64,000 nucleotides of DNA, from assembly GCF_014489615.1 (NCBI RefSeq), contig NZ_CP060825.1:6370001-6434000 (forward strand). Direction: 5' to 3'. This DNA comes from Streptomyces genisteinicus (GTDB taxonomy: Bacteria > Actinomycetota > Actinomycetes > Streptomycetales > Streptomycetaceae). Within the stretch, counting starts at the first letter, position 1; each line of letters starts with the position of its first letter. Under the pieces are notes generated by a model, which did not search any database, had not been told where the DNA came from, and was given only the letters and a program-made list of their open reading frames with translations. The translations under genes were made by a program, and so were the position numbers. Below, one piece after another: positions 42,901-49,980 of the stretch.

Positions 42901-43709
42901 TCCCGCGGCAGCTGGGCCACCACGTCCCGTGCCATGCCCACCGCCTCCTGCAGGTCCTCGTCGTCGAACGCGTCGCCATGACGGTCCAGCAGGAGGCAGC
43001 TCAGCCCCGCCAGGACGAGGAGACGCTCCGGGGACTCGGCCGGGACGCGCCGCAGCACACCGCGGACGAACCCGACCGGGTCCTCGCCGTCGACGGGCCC
43101 GAACGGCCACATCGGCCCCGCGAAGGCCGCGACCTCGGACACCAGACGGAGACGGCCGGTGAACCACGGGTCGTACTCCGGCGTCGCGAGCAGGGCGAGA
43201 CCGCCGAGCCCGGCCGCCGTGCCGATCCGCGCCTCTCTCGACAGCGTCAGGGTGTCCAGCAGCGCCACCAGCTCGGGCGGCAGCTCGCTCTGCCGCCCCT
43301 GCAGCACGAGACTCGACGCGGCGGCCTCGGCCGCCCACTCGTGAGGGCCGTCCGCGTCCGACGGATCGGGCCGGGTGCCGGGCGCGAGCGCGGCGTAGCC
43401 CGCGGCCAGCTCAGGCGGCACCAGCTCCGCGTCGGCGACCCACACCGGGTACAGCAGCGTGCCGGCCATGCAGCCGTGCACCCGGCCGCGCTCGCAGGGA
43501 TCCGCCGCCGCGCGGGCGAGGCAGAGCCAGCCGGCCGCATGCCGGGCCGCCATGTCCGTCCGCGTGTCGCAGGTCCGCAGCAGCCCTCTCAACTCCGCCT
43601 CGGCCGCCGGCCCGTACACCGTCCGCGCGTCGACCCGCCCGTAGGACGCCCAGGCCCGTTCCAGACGCGCGTGGACCGCCTGGAGGAACCCGTCCCGGTC
43701 GTACCCCAC
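39966..43709 (-). CDS. CHAT-domain protease-like protein with long TPR-like helical region
   Basis: A 1,247-residue cytosolic protein. The first ~850 residues are Ala/Leu/Arg-rich helical repeats resembling tetratricopeptide repeats (many R-x-N-x-L-x-N-AL units). The C-terminal ~300 residues are a CHAT (caspase/HetF-associated) domain with the catalytic dyad His1111 (HFACH) and Cys1154 (LSACDT), followed by VGSLWQVDD. CHAT proteases cleave partners in conflict or cell-death systems. The GTG start at 43709 was chosen because GGGGGGACGG precedes it and family proteins start near GYDRDG; a longer frame overlaps the divergent gene. It is divergent from a small Cys-motif gene and a membrane-protein gene. 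Confidence 0.88.
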   Translation of the reverse strand: MGYDRDGFLQAVHARLERAWASYGRVDARTVYGPAAEAELRGLLRTCDTRTDMAARHAAGWLCLARAAADPCERGRVHGCMAGTLLYPVWVADAELVPPELAAGYAALAPGTRPDPSDADGPHEWAAEAAASSLVLQGRQSELPPELVALLDTLTLSREARIGTAAGLGGLALLATPEYDPWFTGRLRLVSEVAAFAGPMWPFGPVDGEDPVGFVRGVLRRVPAESPERLLVLAGLSCLLLDRHGDAFDDEDLQEAVGMARDVVAQLPRDHSRMPLCLSVLGEALHRLRSAEGATAAECDELVDVCRRAFAGHRRGPVHAGLDLGMALVLRSQHTGRVVDLGEAIAVYRTALGAADSRGGTAALRNALSNALRARSVATGSRADLDEALGLVDSSPAPDGTADGSEPPLLAPAMALFNRYLRDPREHGADLDEALRRLRYAESRMARGHPDRPAALDDLGLVLVACFQRTGRPEDLNEAVLVHRESVELTREGNAVLGLRLLNLGGALSVRHQLTEDGDDLREAEACRRRAAELPGLGPAHRASLLSAIGFAVMVGAERAADPAGRLDEAVEYMRQGLAMTPEGDPKLLLRRHNLAIALLGRGARTMRFEDAREARALADAVVASLPPDSPELPAALTVAANTRHMTLRNLLSPTVRDETVALYRRAAGATPSGHPARTQRLFNLGNALRGVRSRGSRRRAVLAEASERFREGAREEQCAPGLRLSAARAWGETRAELGDWDGALEGFTLAVDLLHAVAPRHLGRDDQELLLGRAVGLGADAAACAVRCGRPGLAVGLLEQARGVILSHAFDGDSDLTRLREADPALAARFEEVRDALGAATGDLVPLPEEPSVSSGARTDARQRLAAEWRGLTARIRAEHPGLGLLRPVREWDEGEVRAIAAHGPVVLVNVSAYGSHALVVAGAGVGAVPLPELDPGTTAARRAGFERALERLGAPGTSREQSRRAQREVRETLAWLWRAVTGPVLDRLAGADRVWWSPGGVLGTLPLHAAAPGGEGPGALDRVVSSYTPTLRALDHARRRTARPGGTGTLVVGVPEAAGAPPLPGAREEAGRLAGLLPGATLLADASATRSAVVAALHGHAHAHFACHALGDPERASGSRLVLHDHAEHPLTVRELARLRLPSVRLAYLSACDTLRSTPELTDEAVHIVSAFQIAGFPHVVGSLWQVDDVIGAEVARRVYDVLHRGDGTLDVARTAEAVHRAVCALRDLYPLSPSLWACQVHAGP

Positions 43710-43782
43710 CCGTCCCCCCGGCCACCTCGGATGACTGTCAACACACCAGTATTCACCGCTGAGTTCGTGCAGACTGGGGCGC

Positions 43783-44178
43783 ATGACCGGATCCGCCCCC
43801 TTCCCCCACGCCCCGGAGCCGTCGGCGGCCGCACTGTGCGCACTGCTCGGCTCGCCCGACGCCCTCCGCGACCCCGCCGTCCGGGACCTGGCCGACCGGG
43901 CGCGGCAGCTGCTCACCGCGGGCGCGGACGCGGAGGAACTCGGCCGCTGCTACGCCGCGCTGGACACGGCGCTGCGCCGGGCCGGAGACGCGCGGGGGCT
44001 GGTCCACGACTCCCGCAGCACGCGGGTCCCCGGCGTCTCACCCGCCATCAAGGTCGCCGTCTGCCCCGGCCCGGCCCCGTGCGCCCGCGTCGAACGCGCC
44101 CGCGACCTGCTTCCCGCCCCGCCCTGCGCCGTCCACCGCACCCGCATGCACAAGCGCCGCCTCGGCACCGGACCGTGA
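43783..44178 (+). CDS. Small cysteine-motif protein divergent from the CHAT gene
   Basis: A 131-residue protein of unknown function. The first ~75 residues form amphipathic helices (AVRDLADRARQLL, RCYAALDTALRRAG). The C-terminal part has a Cys-x5-Cys pair (VCPGPAPCAR) and a third Cys before a basic tail (CAVHRTRMHKRR), suggesting a small metal or redox site. Its start is 73 bp from the CHAT start on the other strand and its stop is 7 bp before a membrane-protein gene. By layout it resembles small partners of CHAT/TPR conflict systems (CATRA-type); this is inference. Confidence 0.65.
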   Translation: MTGSAPFPHAPEPSAAALCALLGSPDALRDPAVRDLADRARQLLTAGADAEELGRCYAALDTALRRAGDARGLVHDSRSTRVPGVSPAIKVAVCPGPAPCARVERARDLLPAPPCAVHRTRMHKRRLGTGP

Positions 44179-44185
44179 CTCCGGC

Positions 44186-45103
44186 ATGAATCCCCTCCTC
44201 GCCACCCTGAGCGGCAAACTCACCGAACGCTGGCTGAACCTGCTGGTCCTCCCGGGCGCGCTGTTCCTGGCCGCCGCGGCCGTCGGCACCCGGCTCGGCC
44301 ACCGGCACTGGCACGACGCCGACCGGCTGCGCGCCACGCTGGACGCCCTCGCGGACCGCCCCGCCCTCGACCGCACCGGAACGGCCGCCCTGCTGGTCGC
44401 CCTCGTCCTGCTCGCCGCCACGGCGGCCTCCCTCGCCGCACAGTTCCTCGGCGGCGGCATCGAGCGCTACTGGCTGCGTTCCGGCCGCGATCCCCTGTCC
44501 CGAGCCCTGACGCGGCGCCGTGCCCGCAGATGGCGGGAGCGCGACGCGCGCTACGAGGCGTCCCTCGACGGGATCACCGCACCCGGCGGCCGCCCGACCG
44601 CCACCCCGGAGACCCTGGCGCGCATCGAGAGGCTGCTCGCGGCCCGGGACCGCGTCGCACTGCACGAGCCCACCCGCCCCACCTGGTACGGAGACCGCGT
44701 CCAGGCGACGGCGGAACGCGTCCACGCCGGCTACGGCGTGGACCTCGCGGCGCTCTGGCCCCGGCTGTGGCTGATCCTCTCCGAACCCGCGGTACGCCAG
44801 ATCCAGTCGGTCCGCACCGCCTTCACCGCCGCCGCCCGGCTGGCCGCCTGGGCCGCGGGCTACGCCCTGCTGGCCTGCTGGTGGTGGCCGGCGGCCCTGG
44901 TCGCGGCCGGCTGCGCCGCCGTCGCCCGCACCCGCGCGCACGACGCGCTGGACGCGTTCGCCGAACTCGTCGAGGCGGCCGTCGACGTCCACGCCAGGGA
45001 ACTCGCCGAGCGGGTGGGCCTGGTGGGTCCGGCGGACCCGGCGGCGGTGCTGGGCCACGAGGCGGGGGAGTCGCTGTCGGAGCTGTTCCGCAAGGCGGTC
45101 TGA
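44186..45103 (+). CDS. Membrane protein of unknown function in the CHAT locus
   Basis: A 305-residue protein with hydrophobic helices at about residues 17-36, 62-88 and a pair at 212-248. A polar helical domain rich in Arg/Glu lies between (residues ~95-205) and an amphipathic Ala/Glu tail ends the protein. No enzymatic motif is seen. It is separated by 7 bp from the small Cys protein gene, so both share a transcript. It could anchor or act as the membrane effector of the CHAT system (inference). Confidence 0.7.
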   Translation: MNPLLATLSGKLTERWLNLLVLPGALFLAAAAVGTRLGHRHWHDADRLRATLDALADRPALDRTGTAALLVALVLLAATAASLAAQFLGGGIERYWLRSGRDPLSRALTRRRARRWRERDARYEASLDGITAPGGRPTATPETLARIERLLAARDRVALHEPTRPTWYGDRVQATAERVHAGYGVDLAALWPRLWLILSEPAVRQIQSVRTAFTAAARLAAWAAGYALLACWWWPAALVAAGCAAVARTRAHDALDAFAELVEAAVDVHARELAERVGLVGPADPAAVLGHEAGESLSELFRKAV

Positions 45104-45409
45104 GGCGCGGGACGCGCCGCGCGCCGGATGCGCGTGCCGCCCGCGCGGCCGGGGCCCGCGGCCCGCGCCGCACCCGGCCCTGCCCGTGGGGCGTCCCGCC
45201 TGCGGCGCCGGCCCCCTGCCCGGCGTCCGCCGCGCCTGCCCGGAGGCCCGGTCGCGCCTCCGCCGTACCCGCCGCGCACCCGCCCGGTCGTGCCTGCGCC
45301 GTACCTGCCCGGCGTCCGCCGCGCCTGCCCGCCCGCCCGCCTGCGTCCCGCTTCCGGCCGGGCCTGCCGGGGTCCGCCCCGCGCCCACGGCGTCCCGCGC
45401 GTCTCGTCC
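45104..45409. repeat. Gene-free spacer with a 27-bp perfect direct repeat
   Basis: Copies at 45216-45242 and 45305-45331 are identical over 27 bp and 89 bp apart. The surrounding sequence is built from related CCTGCCCGGCGTCCGCC-like pieces. No gene is supported in this 306-bp convergent spacer. Confidence 0.7.
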
Positions 45410-46720
45410 TCAGCCGATGCCCTGGCGGTCGGGGGTGAGCGCGAACGCGCGGTCCGCCGCCTCCGGCACCGACCGCTCCACGGCCAGCACCAGCAGCGCC
45501 CGCTGCCGCTCCAGCGGCGCGCGGCGCGACTCCGGGACGATCCGCAGCAGGTCGTCGAAGCCCGCGGCCAGCCTCCGCGAGACCTGCGGATGGCCGACGG
45601 CGCAGCCCCGGATCTCCGAGAAGCCGAGGTCGACCAGGTCCCCCCACCCGGGGCCCTCCTGCACCAGGCGGACCACCTCCTGACGGTCCCGGTGGGCCAC
45701 CGCGCCCAGCGGCACCGGCGCGGCCGCCGCCAGGAACTGCACGATCCGGTCGACGGCCTGCACCGCGGTCGTCGGATCGTTCACCGCAGGCGACAGGGCC
45801 CGCAACGCGATGTCCGAGAGCTGCCGGAGCCCGAACCCGAGATCCTGGTGGAAGGTGCGCTCCACGCCCACCGACACCGCCGAGCGCACCAACCGGTCCC
45901 ACGGCAGCCCGGCGCGCCCGCCGTGCACGGCGATGAGCGGGGTGCCCGGCACCACGAAGTCCCCGATCCGCGGCACCAGCCGCAGCACCGCGCCGCGCCG
46001 GCGGGCGATCCGCACCAGCCGGGCGACGTGCACGTCACGCAGGGTGCCCGACCGTCCCGCGTGCGCGATCCGGGCCACCTCCGCAGGCAGCGGCTCCTCG
46101 CTCGGGGCCGCCGCACGCGTCTTGCCCAGCACCCGGAAGGCCTCCCGGGTCACGTGCTCCACCACCGGGCCCACCTTCATCAGCTGGAGCGTCTGCGTCA
46201 CGTAGGCGATGAACAGCAGCAGGCTCAGCGCCACCAGCACCAGGGTGACCGCGCTCTGCACCAGCGGCACCGACACGACCTTCGCCGGGTCGGTCTCGCT
46301 GTCGTACGAGGAGAGCACCAGCAGCGACAGCAGGAACGTCGCCAGGAACACGGCGAAGGTGAGCTTGCTGATCCGGCTGCGGATGAAGATCCGCACGACG
46401 CGCGGACTGAAGTTTCCCGCCGCCATCTGCACCGCGACCAGCGAGATGCTGAAGACGACACCGATGAAGGTCATCATCGCGGACGAGATCGTCGTCACGA
46501 TGACCTTGGCGTCCTCGGCCCAGGAGACGAGCGTGCGCACCGTCTCGTAGTCCTGGTCCTGCTGGAGCGTGTCCAGGACCGCGGTGTCCAGCGCGTCCGC
46601 TGCGATCCACAGCAGGAGGACCAGGACCAGCGCCAGCGTGGGCGCGAACCAGAACGTGTCGCGCAGGTGCTCGCGGAGCGGGGACAGCGGGCGGGGCCGC
46701 CGACGGGTGCGTTGACTCAC
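45410..46720 (-). CDS. DUF2254 integral membrane protein
   Basis: A 436-residue membrane protein of the DUF2254 family. Four hydrophobic helices lie within the first ~200 residues (FWFAPTLALVLVLLLW, SAMMTFIGVVFSISLVAVQM, LTFAVFLATFLLSLLVL, AVTLVLVALSLLLFIAYV). A cytosolic domain follows, containing the family segment QLSDIALRALSPAVNDPTTA. The function is unknown; an ion-channel-like role has been guessed for the family. The GTG start before SQRTRRR is preferred, since an upstream extension runs towards the tRNA promoter. Confidence 0.88.
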   Translation of the reverse strand: MSQRTRRRPRPLSPLREHLRDTFWFAPTLALVLVLLLWIAADALDTAVLDTLQQDQDYETVRTLVSWAEDAKVIVTTISSAMMTFIGVVFSISLVAVQMAAGNFSPRVVRIFIRSRISKLTFAVFLATFLLSLLVLSSYDSETDPAKVVSVPLVQSAVTLVLVALSLLLFIAYVTQTLQLMKVGPVVEHVTREAFRVLGKTRAAAPSEEPLPAEVARIAHAGRSGTLRDVHVARLVRIARRRGAVLRLVPRIGDFVVPGTPLIAVHGGRAGLPWDRLVRSAVSVGVERTFHQDLGFGLRQLSDIALRALSPAVNDPTTAVQAVDRIVQFLAAAAPVPLGAVAHRDRQEVVRLVQEGPGWGDLVDLGFSEIRGCAVGHPQVSRRLAAGFDDLLRIVPESRRAPLERQRALLVLAVERSVPEAADRAFALTPDRQGIG

Positions 46721-46886
46721 CCGCCGACGGTAGCCACTGCGCACGGCAACGAGGCGGATACACGCTGCAACAGGCGCGCGGCCTCGTCTCCCACCTGCCC
46801 TGACCACGCAATATGTGGGTGAGAGGCACCTCGTTCCCCTGGTATTGTTGTCCATGTCGCCGCGGGAGACCGGGGCCGACCACCTG

Positions 46887-46974
46887 GTCCGGGTGGCGGA
46901 ATGGCAGACGCGCTAGCTTGAGGTGCTAGTGCCCTTTATCGGGCGTGGGGGTTCAAGTCCCCCCTCGGACACCA
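46887..46974 (+). tRNA. tRNA-Leu (anticodon GAG)
   Basis: A class II tRNA with a 7-bp acceptor stem (one G-U pair), D-loop GGCGGAATGGCAGACGCG, anticodon stem CTAGC/GCTAG around the loop TTGAGGT (anticodon GAG), a long variable arm (GCCC-TTTAT-GGGC) and the GGTTCAAGTCC T-arm. The 3' CCA is encoded (46972-46974). A terminator follows within 4 bp. Confidence 0.95.
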
Positions 46975-47534
46975 GTGAAGACCCCACATGATGTGGGGTC
47001 TTTTCGTCTGTCCGGGTACGTCCCGGTGGATCGAGGTCTGCTTCGTTGCTGAGACTGCTCCAGCGGGCAGGGCAGCTCGGGACTCGAACGGTTCGGGGCA
47101 CAGGTCACCAGGGCTACCGAATGAAACTCGGTGCCGCTCAGGTAGTGCCCCAGCGACACGTCCCCGCCCCAGGTCAGCCGCTCCACTGCCGTCGTCACCA
47201 GAGACTCCAGCCGAGTCGTGTCCCGGTCCGCCGGTGAGGCGAACCGCGGCGCGGTCTCCCGCAACCGGTGGCCGAGCCATTGCCCCGCCGCCTCCGGCTC
47301 CTCCCACGTGCCTCTGACCGCCCCCGGCGTCATCAGCCAGTGAGCCGTCTGCATGGGCGGCAGCCCGGTCACACCGAACTGGGCGACCACTTCCCGCCGG
47401 CGCTCCACCAGCCGATGCGCCGCCGTGTCGCCCTGGCCTGCCGACGGTGGCGGGTGGGGGTGCGGGGGCCGCCGCAGCGCTTCGTCGTCGAAGGTCCTCT
47501 TCTCTCCGACCCAAGCGAAACCGTGGTGGTGCAC
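46953..47534 (-). CDS. Hypothetical protein running into the tRNA-Leu gene
   Basis: A 193-residue frame. The middle looks like a real protein (PPMQTAHWLMTPGAVRGTW, QWLGHRLRETAPRFAS, VERLTWGGDVSLGHYL, VALVTCAPNR, then PELPCP). The last ~35 residues translate the tRNA terminator and the tRNA 3' end and look like read-through. The normal C-terminus has therefore probably been lost or replaced at the tRNA junction. The start is uncertain: GTG 47534 has ACGGAG upstream, ATG 47354 is possible. No function is recognised; such proteins accompany the WhiJ/DUF397 genes in Streptomyces. Confidence 0.55.
   Translation of the reverse strand: MHHHGFAWVGEKRTFDDEALRRPPHPHPPPSAGQGDTAAHRLVERRREVVAQFGVTGLPPMQTAHWLMTPGAVRGTWEEPEAAGQWLGHRLRETAPRFASPADRDTTRLESLVTTAVERLTWGGDVSLGHYLSGTEFHSVALVTCAPNRSSPELPCPLEQSQQRSRPRSTGTYPDRRKDPTSCGVFTGVRGGT
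46978..47004 (+). terminator. Rho-independent terminator of tRNA-Leu
   Basis: A 10-bp perfect stem (46978-46987 with 46993-47002), 5-nt loop, ends in TTTT. It is the most classical intrinsic terminator in the window. Confidence 0.92.
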
Positions 47535-47612
47535 TGCCGCTCCGTTCCGGGAAGGGCGACGACTCCGCCCGTCGGAGGCGGGCGGAGCCGTCGGTCAGGT
47601 GGTTCTGCGGAG

Positions 47613-47837
47613 TCAGGCGGAGAGGCCGAAACGGGCAGGGTCGACCCCTGCCTCGTTCAGCTCCGCTGTGGTGAACCGCAGCGGCTCGGCGTCCGGCCGC
47701 TTGCTGTCGCCCATGGCCCACGCGTCCGGGCCGATCCTGGCGAGCGTCACGCACGCCTCGCCGTCCGGGTGCGTGTTGCCGCCGCATGCCGTGTGGAACT
47801 CGGCTCCCTGGATGGGGAGCCCGTACAGGTCGGCCAT
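47613..47837 (-). CDS. DUF397 small protein
   Basis: A 74-residue acidic protein of the DUF397 family: CVTLARIGPDAW, then GDSKRPDAEPLRFTTAEL. These proteins pair with XRE/DUF5753 regulators in Streptomyces (WhiJ-like loci) and act as small partners, possibly antagonists. The ATG is chosen for a strong AGGAAGGA; an in-frame ATG 51 codons upstream (47990) with GGGAG would give a longer form and fits the position of the operator-like repeat at 48059. Confidence 0.82.
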   Translation of the reverse strand: MADLYGLPIQGAEFHTACGGNTHPDGEACVTLARIGPDAWAMGDSKRPDAEPLRFTTAELNEAGVDPARFGLSA

Positions 47838-48058
47838 CGCCGTGTCCTTCCTGATCTGCCCGACGGCCGCGTCGGAGCCGGCCGTCCCCCGTCCCTGGCG
47901 GACGGAAGTCGGCGTGCTTCGAAAAGCCCTTGGGCTCGCGCGGGTCACCCTCGGCCGCAACCGCTCCGCCGCCTGCACGGTGCCCGTCATGGCGATCTCC
48001 CGTCGCTTCCGAAGCCGCTGGGACGACCCTAGGAACTGGCGAGTCCACGCGGCTACGT

Positions 48059-48076
48059 CCTTGCACGGCCTTGCAT
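48059..48076 (-). promoter_or_regulatory. Direct-repeat operator candidate upstream of the DUF397 gene
   Basis: CCTTGCAC and CCTTGCAT stand 10 bp apart (starts 48059 and 48069), just past the XRE stop. The same arrangement occurs before the small gene at 49719. On the minus strand the unit reads GTGCAAGG. Confidence 0.5.
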
Positions 48077-48081
48077 GCGGA

Positions 48082-48930
48082 CTACCCGAGAGAGGTAATC
48101 GCCTCAGAGATCAGCGCCCGGGCAGCTGCCCCGTGCACCGCGATCTCGGCCAGTTGTGAGAACGCCTTCGCGTAGGTGGCGACCTCGCTGGGAGCGGTCA
48201 CGTTGACGGCCGCCGTGAGCAGCTCGACGCTCGCTCGGCGGTTGTCGAACAGGTAGAAGGCCTCCAGGGGCCAGACATGACGCCGCGTCGTGAACGGGAT
48301 GACGCCGAGGCTCACGTTCGGCAGGGCCATGACTGCCAGAAGGTACCCCAGCTGCCCGGCCATGGTGGCCTCGTCTCCGATCCGGTACCGGAGTACCGTT
48401 TCTTCCATAAGCAGGGCGAACCGGTGGTCACCCTCATGAAGAACGCGGGAGCGTTCGATCCGGGAGGCCGCGGCCGTATCCGAATCATCCGGGGTTCCCT
48501 GGAAGGCGGCGATGCTCGAGAGCAACGCTGCTGCGTAGGCCTCGGTCTGCAGCATCCCGGGGACCACGTTCGAGCAGTACACCCGGAAGTGGCGCGTCTG
48601 CCGGTACAGGGGAACGACTTCCTCCTGAGCCCGGCGCATGCCGTGCCGGTGAAGCTTCTGCCAGTGCACGTACATCTGATCGGCTTGCCGATTCGCCGCG
48701 ACCAGGTCCTCCGCCTGACTCCCGGCTCCGCACGCCTCGCACCAGGCGCGGATGTCGGCGTCGGACGCGGGTGTCCTGGCCCGCTCGATGCGTGACGACT
48801 TGGCCGGGCTCCAGCCGCAGCGGAGGGCCAGCTCATGCCCGGTCAGCTCCGCCTCTCTGCGCAGGCCCCCGAGACGGACGGCGATGGCTTCACGGGCAGC
48901 CTGGGCACTGGACGAGGGGGATGCAGACAT
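48082..48930 (-). CDS. XRE regulator with DUF5753 domain (WhiJ-like)
   Basis: A 282-residue regulator. The N-terminal HTH (residues ~18-70, LTGHELALRCGWSPAKSSRIERAR) is XRE type. The remainder is the DUF5753 domain (VPLYRQTRHFRVYCSNVVPGMLQTEAYAAALL ... PNVSLGVIPF). WhiJ-like proteins of this build control development in S. coelicolor together with DUF397 and DUF6879 neighbours. It lies 26 bp downstream of the DUF6879 gene and is probably co-transcribed. Confidence 0.92.
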   Translation of the reverse strand: MSASPSSSAQAAREAIAVRLGGLRREAELTGHELALRCGWSPAKSSRIERARTPASDADIRAWCEACGAGSQAEDLVAANRQADQMYVHWQKLHRHGMRRAQEEVVPLYRQTRHFRVYCSNVVPGMLQTEAYAAALLSSIAAFQGTPDDSDTAAASRIERSRVLHEGDHRFALLMEETVLRYRIGDEATMAGQLGYLLAVMALPNVSLGVIPFTTRRHVWPLEAFYLFDNRRASVELLTAAVNVTAPSEVATYAKAFSQLAEIAVHGAAARALISEAITSLG

Positions 48931-48956
48931 GAGTTGGCTCTTCGTGATTCGTCAGG

Positions 48957-49487
48957 TCAGACCGAGTACTTCTCGTGGGGGACACCGCGTTCCCACACGT
49001 GCTCGAACGCTGCGGAGGAGAGCGCCGCAACGGCCGGCTCCGACCGTACCTCCCAACCGGGATCGGACCAGTCCCCCTCCCCGGTGAAGTGGTTGAAGAG
49101 CACGATCTCCCCGTCGAACACCCAGCAGTCGTTTCCGGGGAGGGCGATGTCGGAAGCCCGGCGGCGGGGCAGCCAGCGCACCTCTTCGCCGGCGTGGATG
49201 TTCACCACGGTGCCGGCGTGCTCGAACCGGATGTACTCCGTGACCGGCTCCGACACCACACGGGCGCGGCGCACGACGACTCCCCGGGCCACGGTTCGGC
49301 GCATCAGGTCGACCCAGGGTGCCCAATAGGCAGAGTCAGGGTCCACGTCACGTCGGCCTGTGCGCTGCCAGTTCTCGAAGTCCTCGGCCTCGTCGCCCAC
49401 CCCGTACGTGTCGCGCATCTCCAGATGAACCGCCGAGTGCCGGGCCGCCGCCAGCAGTTCGTCAAAGCCCGGTTCCTTCTGCGACAT
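48957..49487 (-). CDS. DUF6879 family protein
   Basis: A 176-residue protein matching the DUF6879 family that accompanies WhiJ-type regulators: FDELLAAARHSAVHLEMRDTYG at the start, RARVVSEPVTEYIRFEH in the middle, LPGNDCWVFDG and GEGDWSDPGWEV later. No catalytic activity is known. ATG 49487 has AGGAAGG upstream. Its 5' end overlaps the small upstream gene by 26 bp, so translation is coupled. Confidence 0.85.
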   Translation of the reverse strand: MSQKEPGFDELLAAARHSAVHLEMRDTYGVGDEAEDFENWQRTGRRDVDPDSAYWAPWVDLMRRTVARGVVVRRARVVSEPVTEYIRFEHAGTVVNIHAGEEVRWLPRRRASDIALPGNDCWVFDGEIVLFNHFTGEGDWSDPGWEVRSEPAVAALSSAAFEHVWERGVPHEKYSV

Positions 49488-49719
49488 CGCACGCCTTCCT
49501 CAGCATCGGCGCCATGCGGGCCGGAATCCGGATCACCGCTTCGTGCGACGGAATGCCCGGCGCGTGGCCGGGGGCCTCGAACGCGGCGCACTCCGCCTCG
49601 AGCGTCCCGTCCGCCTTCCAGCCTTGAAGCACCAGCTCCCTCGTGTTCTCGTCCACCCACACGGTGGGGGAACCCTGCTGCCCCGTGTCCGGGTCGATCC
49701 CGATGAACCGTAGTGCCAT
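49462..49719 (-). CDS. Conserved small hypothetical protein in the WhiJ-like operon
   Basis: An 85-residue protein (starting MALRFIGIDPDTGQQGSP, then VWVDENTRELVLQGW and IPSHEAVIRIPARMAPML). It is acidic, with no membrane segment. The ATG is preceded by CGGAGG. It is the first gene of the minus-strand operon leading to DUF6879 and XRE, and a direct-repeat operator candidate sits 22-39 bp upstream. Proteins of this look are common beside DUF6879, but I know no function. Confidence 0.75.
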   Translation of the reverse strand: MALRFIGIDPDTGQQGSPTVWVDENTRELVLQGWKADGTLEAECAAFEAPGHAPGIPSHEAVIRIPARMAPMLRKACDVAEGTGL

Positions 49720-49740
49720 GCCCGCCTCCGGTCTCGATCG

Positions 49741-49758
49741 GCTTGCGCCACCTTGCAC
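49741..49758 (-). promoter_or_regulatory. Direct-repeat operator candidate of the WhiJ-like operon
   Basis: GCTTGCGC and CCTTGCAC stand 10 bp apart (starts 49741 and 49751), close to the first start codon. They match the pair at 48059-48076 in unit and spacing. Confidence 0.5.
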
Positions 49759-49980
49759 GAGCATCATCCCGGCCGCTTCCGGACGTCAAGGCGGATGTTC
49801 GTTCGCAGAGCCCTCAGGTGGTGGTTTCCGGCCATATGCAACGCTGATGCCGGGAGCCGGCCGTGTGGCCGTGACCCCGGTCGTGCGAGATCCCGCCGGC
49901 TCCGAGGGGCGGCGTCGTCCGGCCGAGGATTGCGCCGTCACCGCCGTGGGCGACCGGGGACCGCACAGCCGGCCCGCGGG

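Noticed and set aside
43710..43784. An extended CHAT start at 43784
   Set aside because: It would overlap the divergent gene's start codon and add a stretch without family character; GTG 43709 has a purine-rich ribosome site.
39681..44189. A 1,502-codon open frame on the plus strand through the CHAT gene
   Set aside because: It is the antisense shadow of the CHAT gene, with Arg/Pro/Gln-rich translation and no domain signal.
45104..45409. A CRISPR-like array from the repeated Pro/Arg-coding pieces
   Set aside because: Only one pair of 27-bp copies, variable spacers with related sequence, and no cas genes.
46887..49760. An integrated element with att sites at tRNA-Leu
   Set aside because: No second copy of the tRNA 3' end, integrase, excisionase or replication gene was seen in the window, so only a possible remnant is noted.
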